This document shows, in pieces, positions 14,471 through 15,206 of a DNA stretch of 15,206 nt. The DNA comes from Paucidesulfovibrio sp036541255. Its GTDB lineage: Bacteria > Desulfobacterota > Desulfovibrionia > Desulfovibrionales > Desulfovibrionaceae. Made by a program: the position numbers and the translations under genes. Each line of letters starts with the position of its first letter. Within the stretch, counting starts at the first letter, position 1. The DNA lies in NCBI GenBank assembly GCA_036541255.1, contig JAZHDD010000055.1:1-15206 (forward strand), written 5' to 3'. Below the pieces are notes generated by a model. The model did no database searches and was not told the DNA's origin. It was given only the letters and a program-made list of their open reading frames with translations.

Positions 14471-14980
14471 ATGGCGCCAAGCATACTCTGTATTGTGGGA
14501 AAAAAGAAATCTGGGAAAACCACGTTTATCGAAAAATTAGTTCCGGCGCTCAAGGCCCTGGGCCTCAGCGTGGGCACGGTCAAGCACGACGCGCACAGCT
14601 TCGAGATGGATCATGAGGGCAAGGATTCCTGGCGGCATCGCCATTGCGGAGCGGACAGCGTGGTGGTTTCCTCGCCGCAGCAGGTCGCGTTGATCAAGAG
14701 CGTGGCGCAGGAAATGACCCTGCCTGAAATGGCCCTGGAATTCTTTGCGGATCGGCAGATCGTGGTGGCCGAGGGCTATTTCCGTTCGGACCAGCCCCGG
14801 ATCGAAGTGCATCGCGGTACGGCCCATGCCGAACCGCTCAGCACGGCGGAAAAGGCCAAGGAGCAGAGGCTGTTGGCTGTTGTTTCGGACGTGCGGCTGG
14901 ATTTGGGCGTGCCGCTGCTGGGCTTGGATCAGGCCGAGGAGGCGGCACGGCTCGTGGCTCGGGAGCTGCTCGGGTTATAA
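14471..14980 (+). CDS. mobB: Molybdopterin-guanine dinucleotide biosynthesis adapter protein MobB
   Basis: The 169-residue protein is MobB, a P-loop GTPase that assists MobA in attaching GMP to molybdopterin, producing the MGD cofactor used by FdhA. The Walker A motif is G10-KKKSG-K16-T17, followed by GLSVGTVKHDAH, the SWRHRHCGADSVVVSS segment and PRIEVHRG, all typical of MobB. The length is normal for the family. The ATG is preceded by GGTGAG. It is divergent from fdhD and converges on mobA, overlapping its end by six bases at the palindrome TTATAA, which supplies a TAA stop on both strands. In E. coli mobA and mobB are co-directional, so this head-on layout is different. Confidence 0.93.
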   Translation: MAPSILCIVGKKKSGKTTFIEKLVPALKALGLSVGTVKHDAHSFEMDHEGKDSWRHRHCGADSVVVSSPQQVALIKSVAQEMTLPEMALEFFADRQIVVAEGYFRSDQPRIEVHRGTAHAEPLSTAEKAKEQRLLAVVSDVRLDLGVPLLGLDQAEEAARLVARELLGL

Positions 14981-14991
14981 GCCTTTTTTTT
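14958..14991 (+). terminator. Possible terminator at the mobB end
   Basis: A run of eight T residues (14984-14991) follows the mobB stop. An imperfect stem, GGCT (14958-14961) with AGCC (14980-14983), enclosing a small GAGC/GCTC hairpin, precedes it. The structure is weak, and the T-run also encodes the end of mobA on the other strand, so it may be coincidental. Confidence 0.3.
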
Positions 14992-15206
14992 CGGCAAGTT
15001 CGCGGGCCCGGGCCAATTCTTCCGGGGTGTTCAGATTGCGGAAGGAGAGCAGGTCCGGGTCGTGCTGCGCGAGCAGGCGCACCGACACGTCGCGAACATG
15101 TACCTTGTCGAAGAAGTTGATGATCTTGAAGTCGCCCCGGCCCAATTGTTCTTCAATGTGGGGCAGGCAGCGCTTGGAATAGATGGCGCAAAGCGGCTCG
15201 CCATAG
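14975..15206 (-). CDS. mobA: Molybdenum cofactor guanylyltransferase MobA, C-terminal part
   Basis: About 77 C-terminal codons are inside the window; the start lies beyond the right edge. The peptide reads YGEPLCAIYSKRCLPHIEEQ, then GRGDFKIINFF and LLSFRNLNTPEELARARELA, the standard end of MobA-type nucleotidyltransferases, with the FRNLNTPEE motif especially diagnostic. MobA transfers GMP from GTP to Mo-molybdopterin to form MGD. The nucleotide-binding N-terminal motif cannot be checked here, so a fusion or variant at the other end is possible. It ends in a run of eight A residues coding Glu-Lys-Lys just before GL and the stop. The stop overlaps that of mobB. Confidence 0.85.
   Translation of the reverse strand, partial: YGEPLCAIYSKRCLPHIEEQLGRGDFKIINFFDKVHVRDVSVRLLAQHDPDLLSFRNLNTPEELARARELAEKKGL

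Noticed and set aside
1..15206. CRISPR arrays, tRNA or rRNA genes
   Set aside because: No regularly spaced repeats and no cloverleaf or rRNA-like sequence were seen; nearly the whole window is protein-coding.

Overview
The window comes from a sulfate-reducing deltaproteobacterium, most likely a member of the Desulfovibrionaceae. The main reason is a periplasmic selenocysteine formate dehydrogenase whose key residues (Sec192, His193, Arg441, Cys845, Cys872) fall at the numbers I recall for Desulfovibrio vulgaris FdhAB. High-GC codon use and the formate dehydrogenase (FDH) maturation and molybdopterin gene set agree. Genes are packed tightly, and all three tail-to-tail gene pairs overlap at their stop codons.

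Left third (1-4760). The window opens in the last 55 codons of an unrecognised plus-strand gene, which meets a convergent stand-alone receiver protein (167-565, minus). A divergent 215-bp regulatory gap follows. Beyond it lies a plus-strand three-gene signalling operon: a lipoprotein solute-binding protein (781-2010), a membrane histidine kinase whose HAMP domain is interrupted by a four-cysteine insert (2020-4014), and a response regulator with a REC domain joined to a STAS output domain (4030-4743). No transport genes are visible, so the binding protein is more likely a signal receptor than part of a transporter. A terminator lies across the end of this operon.

Middle (4740-10327, minus strand). 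The order of transcription is a small unknown protein (9810-10043), fdhA with an in-frame UGA read as selenocysteine (6758-9775), fdhB (6013-6747), a strong terminator (5928-5958), then a coupled pair of exported thiol proteins: a CPYC thioredoxin-fold protein (5330-5878) and a single-cysteine peroxiredoxin (4740-5333). FdhAB is exported by the Tat pathway through the FdhA signal and interconverts formate and CO2 in the periplasm. The thiol pair could protect the periplasm, including this enzyme, from peroxide.

Right third (10328-15206). Minus-strand fdhD, moeA, fdhE and a transposase-like gene precede the structural genes. The transposase-like gene is spliced neatly behind fdhE, with its Shine-Dalgarno overlapping the fdhE stop and no insertion-sequence ends visible. 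Plus-strand mobB converges on a partial mobA at the right edge. FdhD (sulfur transfer), MoeA (metal insertion), MobA/MobB (GMP attachment) and FdhE (late maturation) together account for most late steps in loading FdhA with its Mo/W bis-MGD cofactor. The selenocysteine insertion machinery (selA, selB, selC) is not in the window.

The least expected items are the transposase-like gene embedded in the FDH cluster, the kinase with a split HAMP and Cys4 insert paired with a REC-STAS regulator that lacks the usual phosphorylatable serine, and the linked periplasmic peroxiredoxin/CPYC pair.
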